6,662 bases of DNA from Gemmatimonadaceae bacterium (GCA_013361745.1 JABFXM010000022.1:1-6662), one strand, 5' to 3'; shown: positions 1 through 5,511, counted from the first letter of the stretch. Numbers and translations are program-made. Notes: generated by a model from the letters alone, not told the origin.

Positions 1-8
1 CCAGCTAT

Positions 9-248
9 TCAGCGCAGCTCCGCCGCCCGGTTGAAGAGATCGGCGAGCGCGTCATCGGGGAGCCGCTGCCACTGGTCGGGGCAGGGCCAGAGACGCTTGC
101 GGCCGGCACGCGAGACGAAGACGAGCCCGGGGTTGTCGCGCTGGATGGGATAGTCGCACTCGAGGGCGCGGCGAGGGGAGTCGGTCCTCTCGTCGAAGAC
201 CTCCCACTCGTTCCCGGCGGAATCCCTGAAGAAGCGCTCGTCGATCAT
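9..248 (-). CDS. Small hypothetical protein, 79 residues
   Basis: I do not recognise a named family. The reading frame is open up to a more distant ATG at 323 (104 residues). I prefer the ATG at 248 because the extra 25 residues are Arg/Thr/Ser-rich and look like non-coding translation, while from 248 the protein reads like a compact folded domain. It begins MIDERFFRDSAGNEWEVFDE, followed by a GLVFVSRAGRKRLWPCP stretch and a C-terminal amphipathic segment (LPDDALADLFNRA). The Trp-Glu-Val and Trp-Pro-Cys-Pro motifs and the alternating hydrophobic pattern suggest two or three beta strands and a terminal helix. No signal peptide or membrane segment is visible. No clear Shine-Dalgarno sequence precedes either start. 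It is on the same strand as the upstream permease operon but about 310 bases away, so it is probably a separate unit. It is soluble and probably cytoplasmic; function unknown. Confidence 0.6.
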   Translation of the reverse strand: MIDERFFRDSAGNEWEVFDERTDSPRRALECDYPIQRDNPGLVFVSRAGRKRLWPCPDQWQRLPDDALADLFNRAAELR

Positions 249-558
249 CGGCGAAGTCCGCGGAGCCTCACGCGTATCACGCCTCATCGTCGTCGACGAG
301 TGTCGTGCGGGCCGGCCCCTCACTGGGAGAACGCCGGACTCTGCCGTGAAGTTACAACTTTCCGGTGATCCGCGCCACCATTTCCGCGCCCGGGTGATGA
401 ATCGCGCCGTGCGCGGGGACCGGGGCGGGTTCGGACCTCTGCCTTCGCGGGGAGGTCGGGAGGAGGGGAGGGACCGCCTCCTCGTCTCCCGCGCTTCCTG
501 CGACGTCGCAAGCGCGAGTCGGTCGCAGGGTCCCCGCGCACGGCGCGACGGCAGCGAC
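249..558. other. Intergenic region without a supported gene
   Basis: Frames that stay open here on either strand translate to Arg/Pro/Gly-rich, low-complexity sequence and overlap real genes antisense, so I call no gene. The stretch at 420-480 is purine-rich on the plus strand (GGGGCGGG, GGAGGAGGGGAGGG). The part nearest the DUF1634 gene holds the hairpins listed separately at 491-529. I see no convincing -10/-35 promoter for the small gene at 9-248, although its promoter must lie here if that gene is transcribed on its own. Confidence 0.5.
491..529 (-). terminator. Hairpin region behind the permease operon, possible terminator
   Basis: Two alternative stems share this stretch, about 30 bases after the DUF1634 stop codon. 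Stem one pairs CCTGCGAC (497-504) with GTCGCAGG (522-529): 8 perfect base pairs with a 17-base loop. Stem two pairs GCGCTT (491-496) with AAGCGC (510-515) around the 12-bp perfect palindrome TGCGACGTCGCA (499-510). They cannot form together. There is no T-run on the minus strand after the stem, so it is not a classic intrinsic terminator. In a very GC-rich genome a U-less hairpin could still stop transcription or protect the mRNA 3' end. Confidence 0.35.
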
Positions 559-960
559 CTACGCGCGCCCCCAGATCAACCCGTACAGCAGCAGCGCGAG
601 GACGAGCGCCGTGAGCGCGACGTAGAGGCGGTCCTTCTGCGCGAGAAAGGCGCCTAACGTGAGAGCGACGCGGGCCACCGGTGTCGCGATGAGGAGGACG
701 AGGCCGAGCTGCACGATGGCGGGGAAGCTGCCATGCAGCGCGCCGCTCGTCACCGCGCCGACGCTGCGCCAGGGGGAGGACTCGCCGGCGAACACACGGA
801 AATCGACGGGAGTCGAGCCGTGGTGCAGGAGCACGCCGGCCGCGCCGACGATGACGACCGCGGTCGCGATGAGGACCCCGAGCTGGAGGAGGCGGCCGAT
901 GACCTGCTCGACCTCGTGGTCGCTCCAGCGGCCGCGCTTCACGTCGCGCGGGTCGGTCAC
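559..960 (-). CDS. DUF1634 family membrane protein
   Basis: A 133-residue integral membrane protein starting with GTG at 960. The start is fixed by context: the GTG overlaps the stop of the upstream permease as GTGA, and a run of six G on the minus strand (964-969) sits at ribosome-binding distance. The N-terminus (residues 1-20) is charged and cytosolic-looking (RWSDHEVEQVIGRLLQLG). Hydrophobic segments lie at about 27-46, 83-106 and 111-130, consistent with three membrane helices. Between the first two is a polar loop (about 47-75) with the family-like pattern HHGSTPVDFRVFAGE. DUF1634 proteins are commonly found next to TauE/SafE permeases, as here, and are presumed accessory subunits; the biochemical role is not known. 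Leu102 is encoded by a rare TTA codon lying in the GCCTAACG octamer. Confidence 0.85.
   Translation of the reverse strand: MTDPRDVKRGRWSDHEVEQVIGRLLQLGVLIATAVVIVGAAGVLLHHGSTPVDFRVFAGESSPWRSVGAVTSGALHGSFPAIVQLGLVLLIATPVARVALTLGAFLAQKDRLYVALTALVLALLLYGLIWGRA
652..659 (+). repeat. GCCTAACG octamer, copy 1
   Basis: Inside the DUF1634 gene. On the coding (minus) strand it reads CG-TTA-GGC and gives Leu102-Gly103. It has the same orientation as the other four copies (3547, 3933, 5884, 6502). Presence is certain; a function as a genome-wide motif is inferred. Confidence 0.6.
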
Positions 961-970
961 AGTCCCCCCG
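957..970 (-). promoter_or_regulatory. Stop/start overlap with G-run ribosome binding site
   Basis: The permease TGA (959-957) and the DUF1634 GTG (960-958) share bases as GTGA. The six-G run at 969-964, three bases before the GTG, is the only Shine-Dalgarno-like element and lies inside the last codons of the permease. This is the usual layout for translational coupling and implies balanced synthesis of the two membrane proteins. Confidence 0.65.
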
Positions 971-1790
971 TCGCGCCCTTGTAGAGCATCTCCATGGCGA
1001 GCACGACGACGACCGCGGTGAAGAGCCGACGCAGCCAGAGCGTGTTCGCTCTGCCAAGGATGCGCGCGCCGGTGAGCGCGCCACCGAGCACGCCGAGCAT
1101 CACCGGGAAGGCGAGCGACGGCTCGATGTAGCCGCGGTGCAGGTAGACTCCCGCGCTCGCCGCCGCCGTCACACCGATCATGAAGTTGCTCGTCGTCGTC
1201 GAGACCTTGAAGGGGAGCTGCATCGCGCGATCCATCGCCAGCACCTTCACGACGCCGGAGCCGATGCCGAGCAGCGCCGAGAGAACGCCGGCGACGAGCA
1301 TGACCACGAACCCCGTCGGCACCTGCTGCACGGCGTACGACTGCATCCGTCCGGCGACGGGATACGATCCGTTGAGGCGCAGCTTCGTCGCCCACGGATG
1401 CGGCTCGAGGGTGAGATGCTCCTCGCGCGGTTGGAAGGAGCGCCACGCGGTGTAGAGCAGCACGAGCCCGAAGAGCACCGCGAGCGCGCTCGTCGGAATC
1501 AGTCCCGCGAGCGCCGCGCCGACGAGGGCGCCGGTGGTCGTCGCGACCTCGAGAAAGATCCCGACGCGGACGTTGGTGTACCCCTCGCGCACGTACGCCG
1601 CCGCGGCTCCCGACGACGTCGCGATCACCGACACGAGCGACGCGCCGATCGCGTAGCGGAGATTCACCCCGAAGAGCAGCGTCAGCATCGGCACGACGAC
1701 GATCCCCCCGCCGAGCCCCGTGAGCGCGCCGAGCAGGCCAGCGGCGAAGGAGCCGAACGCGACGAGCAGCGCGAAGAGGGCGAGAGTCAT
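957..1790 (-). CDS. TauE/SafE family permease (sulfite exporter-like)
   Basis: A 277-residue polytopic membrane protein of the TauE/SafE (formerly DUF81) family, whose characterised members move sulfite, sulfoacetate or other organic anions. The family's two-fold repeat is visible: GLGGGIVVVPML at residues 25-36 in the first half and GIGSGVVKVLAM at 175-186 in the second, each beginning a glycine-rich re-entrant/membrane segment. Hydrophobic stretches at about 3-22, 26-42, 46-64, 75-98, 102-117, 158-180, 200-217, 226-243 and 253-270 fit about eight helices. A long polar loop (about 118-150) joins the halves. Length is normal for the family. The ATG at 1790 begins MTLALFALLVAFGSFAAGLL; no Shine-Dalgarno sequence precedes it, and the leader is made of intergenic repeats. 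It probably forms an operon with DUF1634. The substrate cannot be deduced; a sulfur compound is suggested only by family and by nearby methionine genes. Confidence 0.9.
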   Translation of the reverse strand: MTLALFALLVAFGSFAAGLLGALTGLGGGIVVVPMLTLLFGVNLRYAIGASLVSVIATSSGAAAAYVREGYTNVRVGIFLEVATTTGALVGAALAGLIPTSALAVLFGLVLLYTAWRSFQPREEHLTLEPHPWATKLRLNGSYPVAGRMQSYAVQQVPTGFVVMLVAGVLSALLGIGSGVVKVLAMDRAMQLPFKVSTTTSNFMIGVTAAASAGVYLHRGYIEPSLAFPVMLGVLGGALTGARILGRANTLWLRRLFTAVVVVLAMEMLYKGATGGL

Positions 1791-1794
1791 TGTC

Positions 1795-1898
1795 GGTGCA
1801 CGTTCAGTCGAAACGTCGATGCACGGTGGGATGCACGCTCAGGCAAAACGACGATGCACGTTCAGGCGAACAAGCGATGCACGTGTCAACGATACTGC
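1795..1898 (+). repeat. 23-bp direct repeat cluster (GATGCACG units)
   Basis: Units beginning G(A/G)TGCACG start at 1795, 1818 (truncated to 12 bases), 1830, 1853 and 1876; four of these starts fall in a 23-base register. The best pair (1830-1852 and 1853-1875) agrees at 17 of 23 positions, sharing GATGCACG, TCAGGC and AA. The unit at 1876 keeps only the first part. A further GATGCACG is at 1913. The array begins four bases upstream of the permease start, so it forms the permease 5' leader. Degeneracy and the absence of unique equal-length spacers argue against CRISPR. Confidence 0.7.
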
Positions 1899-1924
1899 GG
1901 GGAACGATGCTGGATGCACGAACC

Positions 1925-1958
1925 GGCCTCGGTCAGCCACGAGGCGCCGACCGAGGCC
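1925..1958 (-). terminator. 10-bp perfect hairpin between MTHFR and permease genes
   Basis: GGCCTCGGTC (1925-1934) pairs perfectly with GACCGAGGCC (1949-1958) around a 14-base loop. It lies about 85 bases downstream of the MTHFR stop on the minus strand. No T-run follows, so intrinsic termination is only possible, not shown. It is nested inside the larger inverted repeat and may simply be part of that element. Confidence 0.4.
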
Positions 1959-1960
1959 CC

Positions 1961-1979
1961 ATCGTTCATCGTTCATCGT
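1961..1979 (+). repeat. Heptamer tandem ATCGTTC
   Basis: Two perfect copies of ATCGTTC followed by a partial third (ATCGT), then GGATCG, which echoes the same motif. Located in the core of the inverted-repeat element. Non-coding. Confidence 0.6.
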
Positions 1980-2043
1980 GGATCGCCGTATCGTTGACAC
2001 GCCTTCCGCTCGTTCGCCTGCGCGTGCATCTGTTTTTCGTGCA

Positions 2044-2865
2044 TCACCCAGTCACCTGCAGCGCCAGCTCCACGCGTCCGAATGGCGCCGAAACCTGGAC
2101 GCCCTGCACGAGCCCGCGAACCCGCGAGAGCATCTCGCGCGCGATGCCGATTCCCTCGGCGAGCGCCGCTTCCTTCGACTTCTCGTTCGCGCGCCGCATC
2201 CGCTCGATGATCGCGGGCGGCACGCTCACGCCGGGCACCTCGTTGGCGAGGAACTCCGCGTTGCGCACGGAGATCAGCGGCCAGATGCCGGCGATGATCG
2301 GGATGCGGACGTGCTCGATCCGCTCGACGTCGAACACGGGCTGCGTGATCGCGTACTCGGCGCCCGCGTCCACCTTCCACTCGAAGCGGCGGATCTCCTG
2401 CGCGAGGTCGATCGCCGCCGGGTTCGCGCCGACGCCGATCGCGAAGCAGGTCGGGGCACCGATCGCGTTGCCACCCGGGTCGAGCCCGTGATTCAGGTTG
2501 CGGACGAGGTTCGTCAGCCCGATCGAGTCGATGTCGAACACCGCCGTCGCGTCGGGATAGGGCCCCATCTTCGGCGGGTCGCCGGTGATCAGCAGCAGGT
2601 TGCGGAGGCCCATGGCCGAAGCCCCCAATAGATCGCTGAGCATCCCGAGCAGATTGCGATCGCGGCAGCAGTAGTGCGTCACCGCCTCGATCCCCGCGCG
2701 CTGCTCGATGAGGAGCGAGGTGAGCACCGCGCCCATGCGCGACTGCGCGCGCGGCCCGTCAGGGACATTGATCGCGTCGATCCCCGCGTTGCGCAGCGTC
2801 GTCGCGTCGGTGATCAGCTTCGTCGCATCCGTCCCCCGCGGCGGCACGATCTCCACCGTCTTCAC
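2044..2865 (-). CDS. Methylenetetrahydrofolate reductase (MTHFR) domain
   Basis: Reduces 5,10-methylenetetrahydrofolate to 5-methyltetrahydrofolate with FAD, supplying the methyl group for methionine. From the GTG at 2865 it is 273 residues. The first TIM-barrel strand carries the conserved Glu (E5 in VEIVPPRG). Other family landmarks are INVPDGPRA (32-40), THYCCRDRN (63-71), the ITGDPPKMGPYPDA loop (93-106) and TQPVFD (174-179). Length fits a bare MTHFR barrel. The frame stays open upstream to the HMT stop at 3007 (47 codons). Conserved-looking residues just before the GTG (SRFAGKIARGEF) belong to the usual start of this domain in fused HMT-MTHFR proteins, but the segment has no ATG, GTG or TTG. 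GGGGAG at 2874-2869, only 3 bases before the GTG, could serve as a ribosome binding site. It may therefore be a separate, slightly shortened enzyme, or the second half of a split fusion. Its TGA stop overlaps a copy of the intergenic GATGCACG repeat. Confidence 0.9.
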   Translation of the reverse strand: MKTVEIVPPRGTDATKLITDATTLRNAGIDAINVPDGPRAQSRMGAVLTSLLIEQRAGIEAVTHYCCRDRNLLGMLSDLLGASAMGLRNLLLITGDPPKMGPYPDATAVFDIDSIGLTNLVRNLNHGLDPGGNAIGAPTCFAIGVGANPAAIDLAQEIRRFEWKVDAGAEYAITQPVFDVERIEHVRIPIIAGIWPLISVRNAEFLANEVPGVSVPPAIIERMRRANEKSKEAALAEGIGIAREMLSRVRGLVQGVQVSAPFGRVELALQVTG

Positions 2866-2953
2866 GAACTCCCCACGCGCGATCTTCCCCGCGAAGCGCG
2901 ACCGTTCAGCGAACGGCGTCGGCTCGACTCGCTTCTCCGACGTTACCGCCGTC

Positions 2954-2983
2954 GCCTCCAGCTTACTGCCTCCAGCCTCCAGC
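2954..2983 (-). repeat. Heptamer repeat in the HMT-MTHFR junction
   Basis: On the plus strand this reads as 7-base units GCCTCCA, GCTTACT, GCCTCCA, GCCTCCA followed by GC, so GCCTCCAGC occurs three times (2954, 2968, 2975). It lies in the open 47-codon stretch between the HMT stop and the MTHFR start. As the unit is not a multiple of three, gain or loss of one copy would change the reading frame into MTHFR. Translated in the MTHFR frame it gives a Gly/Glu/Leu/Ala-rich linker (LEAGGSKLEA). Confidence 0.65.
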
Positions 2984-3006
2984 CCCCCGCGCGCATTTCT
3001 CGGCGA

Positions 3007-3894
3007 TCACGGCCGAATTCCCTCGACTATCGCGTGCACGTGCTCCGGCGTCGTCCCGCAGCAGCCGCCGACGATCTTCGCCCCCGCCTGTACCAGGTGC
3101 CGAGCGTAGCTCGCCATGTACTCCGGGCTCGCCATGTACATCGAGCGGCCGCCGACCTCGCGCGGCATCCCCGCGTTGGGCTGGGCGCTGATCTTTCGCC
3201 GGGTGACCGGCGTCATCTTCTCCACCGCCTCGAGGATCGTCTGCGGACCGACGCTGCAATTCAGTCCGATGACGTCGGCGCCGACCTCGTCGAGGGTGCG
3301 CGCGACGTCGGTCGCGGTCGCGCCGTACGGCGTCAGCCCGTCGACGCCGATCGTCATCTGCGCGACCACGGGCATGTTCGGATCGACCTCGCGCGCGGCG
3401 CGGATCGCCTGCTCGATCTCCTCGAGGTCGGCGAAGGTCTCGAGGACGAAGAGGTCGGCGCCGCCATCCTTGAGCGCCTGCATCTGCTCACGGAAGTACC
3501 CGCGCGCCTCGTCGCGGCTGGTGTGGCCCAGCGGCTCGAGTCGCACGCCTAACGGTCCTATCGCGCCGGCGACGAGCACCTTGTCGCCCGCGGCCTCGCG
3601 CGCCAGCGCCGCGGCGGCGAGGTTCAGCTCCGCGACCTGACCCTCCAGCCCGTACTGCGCCAGCTTCACGCGGTTCGCGCCGAAGGAGTTCGTTTCGATC
3701 ACTTCCGCTCCTGCTTTCACGTACGCGCGGTGCACCTCGCGCACCAGCTCCGGCGAGCGGACGTTCAGCTCGTCGTAGCACTGGTTGATGAAGACGCCCT
3801 TGCTGTAGAGCATCGTCCCCATCGCACCGTCGAAGACGACGACGGATTCGGGGTCGAGAAGGCGCTGCAGCGCACGGTTGCGGGTCTCGTTCAC
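3007..3894 (-). CDS. Homocysteine S-methyltransferase (HMT), zinc-dependent
   Basis: Transfers a methyl group to homocysteine to form methionine; a 295-residue cytosolic TIM barrel of the Pfam S-methyl_trans family. Landmarks: DGAMGTML (22-29) at the first strand, ETNSFGANRVKL (67-78), and the zinc-binding cysteines Cys213 (LNCSVGP) and Cys278-Cys279 (GGCCGTTP). All three zinc ligands are present, so the domain looks catalytically intact. The GTG at 3894 is preceded by GGAGAG (3909-3904) with 9-base spacing. The family includes stand-alone enzymes, the N-terminal module of MetH and the N-terminal half of fused HMT-MTHFR proteins (YitJ type); this sequence ends exactly where the fused type would begin its linker (EGIRP, then TGA). 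The following MTHFR is in the same frame. It is divergently transcribed from the lipoprotein gene with 56 bases between. Leu115 uses the TTA codon of octamer copy 2. Confidence 0.92.
   Translation of the reverse strand: MNETRNRALQRLLDPESVVVFDGAMGTMLYSKGVFINQCYDELNVRSPELVREVHRAYVKAGAEVIETNSFGANRVKLAQYGLEGQVAELNLAAAALAREAAGDKVLVAGAIGPLGVRLEPLGHTSRDEARGYFREQMQALKDGGADLFVLETFADLEEIEQAIRAAREVDPNMPVVAQMTIGVDGLTPYGATATDVARTLDEVGADVIGLNCSVGPQTILEAVEKMTPVTRRKISAQPNAGMPREVGGRSMYMASPEYMASYARHLVQAGAKIVGGCCGTTPEHVHAIVEGIRP
3547..3554 (+). repeat. GCCTAACG octamer, copy 2
   Basis: Inside the HMT gene; on the coding strand CG-TTA-GGC encodes Leu115-Gly116 in AIGPLGV. Same orientation as the other copies. 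Confidence 0.6.
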
Positions 3895-3913
3895 GACTCG
3901 TCTCTCTCCATGC

Positions 3914-3934
3914 GCGCGGCGGAGTGCGCCGCGC
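3914..3934 (+). promoter_or_regulatory. 8-bp GC hairpin just upstream of lipoprotein RBS
   Basis: GCGCGGCG (3914-3921) pairs perfectly with CGCCGCGC (3927-3934) around a five-base GAGTG loop. The stem ends six bases before the GGGAG ribosome binding site. If transcribed it would be a very stable 5' leader structure; at the DNA level it is an inverted repeat centred in the divergent promoter region and could be an operator. GC-rich sequence produces such palindromes by chance fairly often. Confidence 0.4.
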
Positions 3935-3940
3935 CTAACG
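3933..3940 (+). repeat. GCCTAACG octamer, copy 3 (only non-coding copy)
   Basis: Lies between the hairpin and the ribosome binding site of the lipoprotein gene, sharing its last G with the GGGAG motif. Same chromosomal orientation as the coding copies, although the adjacent gene runs the other way. Confidence 0.6.
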
Positions 3941-3950
3941 GGAGTGTCAT

Positions 3951-5483
3951 ATGCGTCAACTTCGCGATGCGATGCTCGTCACGCTGGTCGCCTTCAGCGC
4001 CGCGTGCTACCAGGACGTCGTCACCCCGTCGGGCCCGGTCACGGTGAGCTTCGTCACCCCGAGCTATCCCGGCCCCGGCGGGACCACCCTCGTCTCGCAC
4101 GGCACCGTCGTGATGGACGGTGTGGACACGGTGCGCATCCCCGAGGACTCGCTCGTCGGGCTGGCGCGCGGCTCGCACGCGCTCACCGCGCTGCTCGACG
4201 TCGCCTACCTGCCGACGCGGATGTCGGGGACGGTGAGCCCGAGCGGCTCGCGCATGACGGTGACCGTGCCGCTCCCCGGGAGCTGCCGCATCTATGCCTG
4301 GGACAGCGCCTTCTGCGGCTCGCACAGCGCCGTGCTGTGGCGCGGCCACCAGCGGACCTACTGCCCGGCGAACGACTTCGGCGACTTCTGCAGCTGGTTC
4401 GCGGACAGCTACCAGCTCGGTCTCTCCTGGCCCGCCGACGCGGCCGACAACCAGTACCTCGGCCACGCGCGCCTCCTCGTCGGCGCGGTGCTCGGCGCCG
4501 ACGCGCCGATGTCGCGGAGTGGCGATACCCTCGCGATGGCGCTCTTCCGCGGCGGCGACTACGCGCCGCGCGTCCGGCTCCATCCGGTGGCGACCGACAC
4601 CTCGCGCTGGCAGGGCGAGGTCGTCACCGACATGCGCCGCATGCCGATGGCGGGGAGCGCGTCGCCCGTGCTCAATGCCGACGACCGCGCCGGCGACAAC
4701 TTCGGCCTCGCCGTGCGCACGACGTACTCGCTCCCGGCGGGAATGCCCAACGCGATCCTCGTCCGCTTCGACGTCACCAACGTCAGCGCGAGCGCGGACT
4801 ACCGCCGGGTGCACCCCGAGGAGCCGGCGACCGGTCACACCCTGCACGACGTCTACCTCGCGCCGACGCTCGCCCCGACCATCGCCTGCAATGGCGCGAC
4901 CGGGTGCAGCGCCGGCGAGGACCGCGACGACAACGCGACGATGATCTCCCCCGACTCGCTCCTCGTCGCCTGGGACCAGGAGTTCTCGGTGCCGGAGTTC
5001 TCCAGCGGCTACGCGACCGCTCCCGCGCTGCTCGGCCTGCGGCTGATCGAGGGCCCCGCGGGGACGAGCGCGAAGGGCGTCATCTTCGACGGCGGCATCA
5101 CCCCCGACTTCCTCACCGCCGCGAACGAGCACGACAGCTATCGCCTGCTCAGCGCGGGACGAGCGGGAATGGTGAGCGGGTGCAGCGACTACGCGCCTGA
5201 CGCCTTCGTCTGCGCGCCGGAGACGCGGAGCGACATCCGCATGGGCTGGTCGGTCGGCCCCATCGCCTCGCTCGCGCCGGGCGAGAGCACGCATCTCACA
5301 GTCGCGATCCTCTTCGCGGATCCGAAGAGTGGAAGCTTCGTCACCGGGACGAGCGTCGCCCCCGGCAACACCTCGGCGGCCGCGTTCAGCGATACCACGC
5401 GCGCGATCTGGAGCATCAGTGCGAAGCTCCGCGCGCTCGGCGATTCCACCCGCGGGGTGAGCGTCGATACGACGTCGCACTGA
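3951..5483 (+). CDS. Predicted secreted lipoprotein of unknown family, 510 residues
   Basis: Not recognised as a named family. The ATG at 3951 has a good ribosome binding site (GGGAG, 6-base spacing). Residues 1-18 form a short signal peptide (basic MRQLR, then a hydrophobic stretch) ending in SAAC, a plausible lipobox with Cys19 as the lipidated residue. The mature N-terminus is a Ser/Thr/Pro-rich spacer. Residues about 45-110 alternate hydrophobic and polar like a small beta-sandwich. There are eight further cysteines in four close pairs (112/122, 138/147, 313/319, 411/421), suggesting disulfides outside the cytoplasm. An acidic loop GEDRDDN (322-328) might bind calcium. About 265-300 and 435-460 carry beta-domain patterns (VRFDVTNVSASADY; LAPGESTHLTVAILF). 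It contains no visible catalytic motif. Likely an outer-membrane-anchored or surface protein. It has no in-frame TTA codon that I can find. No link to methionine metabolism is evident despite the neighbours. Confidence 0.85.
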   Translation: MRQLRDAMLVTLVAFSAACYQDVVTPSGPVTVSFVTPSYPGPGGTTLVSHGTVVMDGVDTVRIPEDSLVGLARGSHALTALLDVAYLPTRMSGTVSPSGSRMTVTVPLPGSCRIYAWDSAFCGSHSAVLWRGHQRTYCPANDFGDFCSWFADSYQLGLSWPADAADNQYLGHARLLVGAVLGADAPMSRSGDTLAMALFRGGDYAPRVRLHPVATDTSRWQGEVVTDMRRMPMAGSASPVLNADDRAGDNFGLAVRTTYSLPAGMPNAILVRFDVTNVSASADYRRVHPEEPATGHTLHDVYLAPTLAPTIACNGATGCSAGEDRDDNATMISPDSLLVAWDQEFSVPEFSSGYATAPALLGLRLIEGPAGTSAKGVIFDGGITPDFLTAANEHDSYRLLSAGRAGMVSGCSDYAPDAFVCAPETRSDIRMGWSVGPIASLAPGESTHLTVAILFADPKSGSFVTGTSVAPGNTSAAAFSDTTRAIWSISAKLRALGDSTRGVSVDTTSH

Positions 5484-5490
5484 TCGCCCT

Positions 5491-5511
5491 GGCCCGCGCT
5501 CATCGCGGGTC
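5491..5511 (+). terminator. Hairpin after the lipoprotein gene
   Basis: GGCCCGCG (5491-5498) pairs with CGCGGGTC (5504-5511): eight pairs including one G-T, with a five-base loop CTCAT, starting 7 bases after the stop codon. Position and compactness fit a terminator, but no T-run follows. Confidence 0.45.

Larger units (their letters stand above)
1853..2030. repeat. Imperfect inverted repeat, 43-bp arms, 178 bp overall
   Basis: The left arm (1853-1895) and right arm (1988-2030) match as inverted copies at 35 of 43 positions by hand alignment. The inner 14 bases are perfect (GTATCGTTGACACG on the right arm), and a 9-base block (GTTCGCCTG) and the outer 8 bases (CGTGCATC) are also perfect. One more inward-facing GATGCACG lies outside on the right (2038-2045, minus strand), overlapping the MTHFR stop codon at 2044-2046. 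Inside are the hairpin at 1925-1958 and the heptamer tandem at 1961-1979. No transposase is encoded. The layout resembles a miniature inverted-repeat element or a composite REP-like intergenic element; copies elsewhere in the genome would be needed to decide. Confidence 0.65.
3895..3950. promoter_or_regulatory. Divergent intergenic region, HMT versus lipoprotein gene
   Basis: Only 56 bases separate the two divergent starts, so their promoters must overlap each other or the coding sequences. It contains the HMT ribosome binding site (GGAGAG, minus strand 3909-3904), a hairpin (3914-3934), octamer copy 3 (3933-3940) and the lipoprotein ribosome binding site (GGGAG, 3940-3944, 6 bases before the ATG). 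No clear -10/-35 pair is visible. It is too short for a SAM or cobalamin riboswitch. Confidence 0.55.

Noticed and set aside
320..1084. Minus-strand frame overlapping the DUF1634 gene
   Set aside because: It is an Arg/Pro-rich shadow of the DUF1634/TauE genes in another frame. The DUF1634 frame has membrane segments and a coupled start.
1795..1898. 23-bp repeats as a CRISPR array
   Set aside because: Units are adjacent without unique spacers, are degenerate, and no cas genes are present.
1137..1997. Plus-strand frame antisense to the TauE/SafE gene running into the repeat region
   Set aside because: The translation is Arg/His/Glu-rich and mirrors the permease. In the repeat region each of the plus-strand frames gives similar RCT/MH-rich peptides simply because the DNA repeats.
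2994..3009. TGA at the HMT end as a selenocysteine or efficient readthrough codon
   Set aside because: Neither the HMT nor the MTHFR family uses selenocysteine, the TGA falls in the linker rather than an active site, and the following bases (TCG) are not a known strong readthrough context. Readthrough stays possible but unsupported.
3895..3950. SAM or cobalamin riboswitch before HMT, expected for methionine genes
   Set aside because: The leader is at most 56 bases before the divergent start and shows none of the multi-stem conserved cores of these riboswitches.
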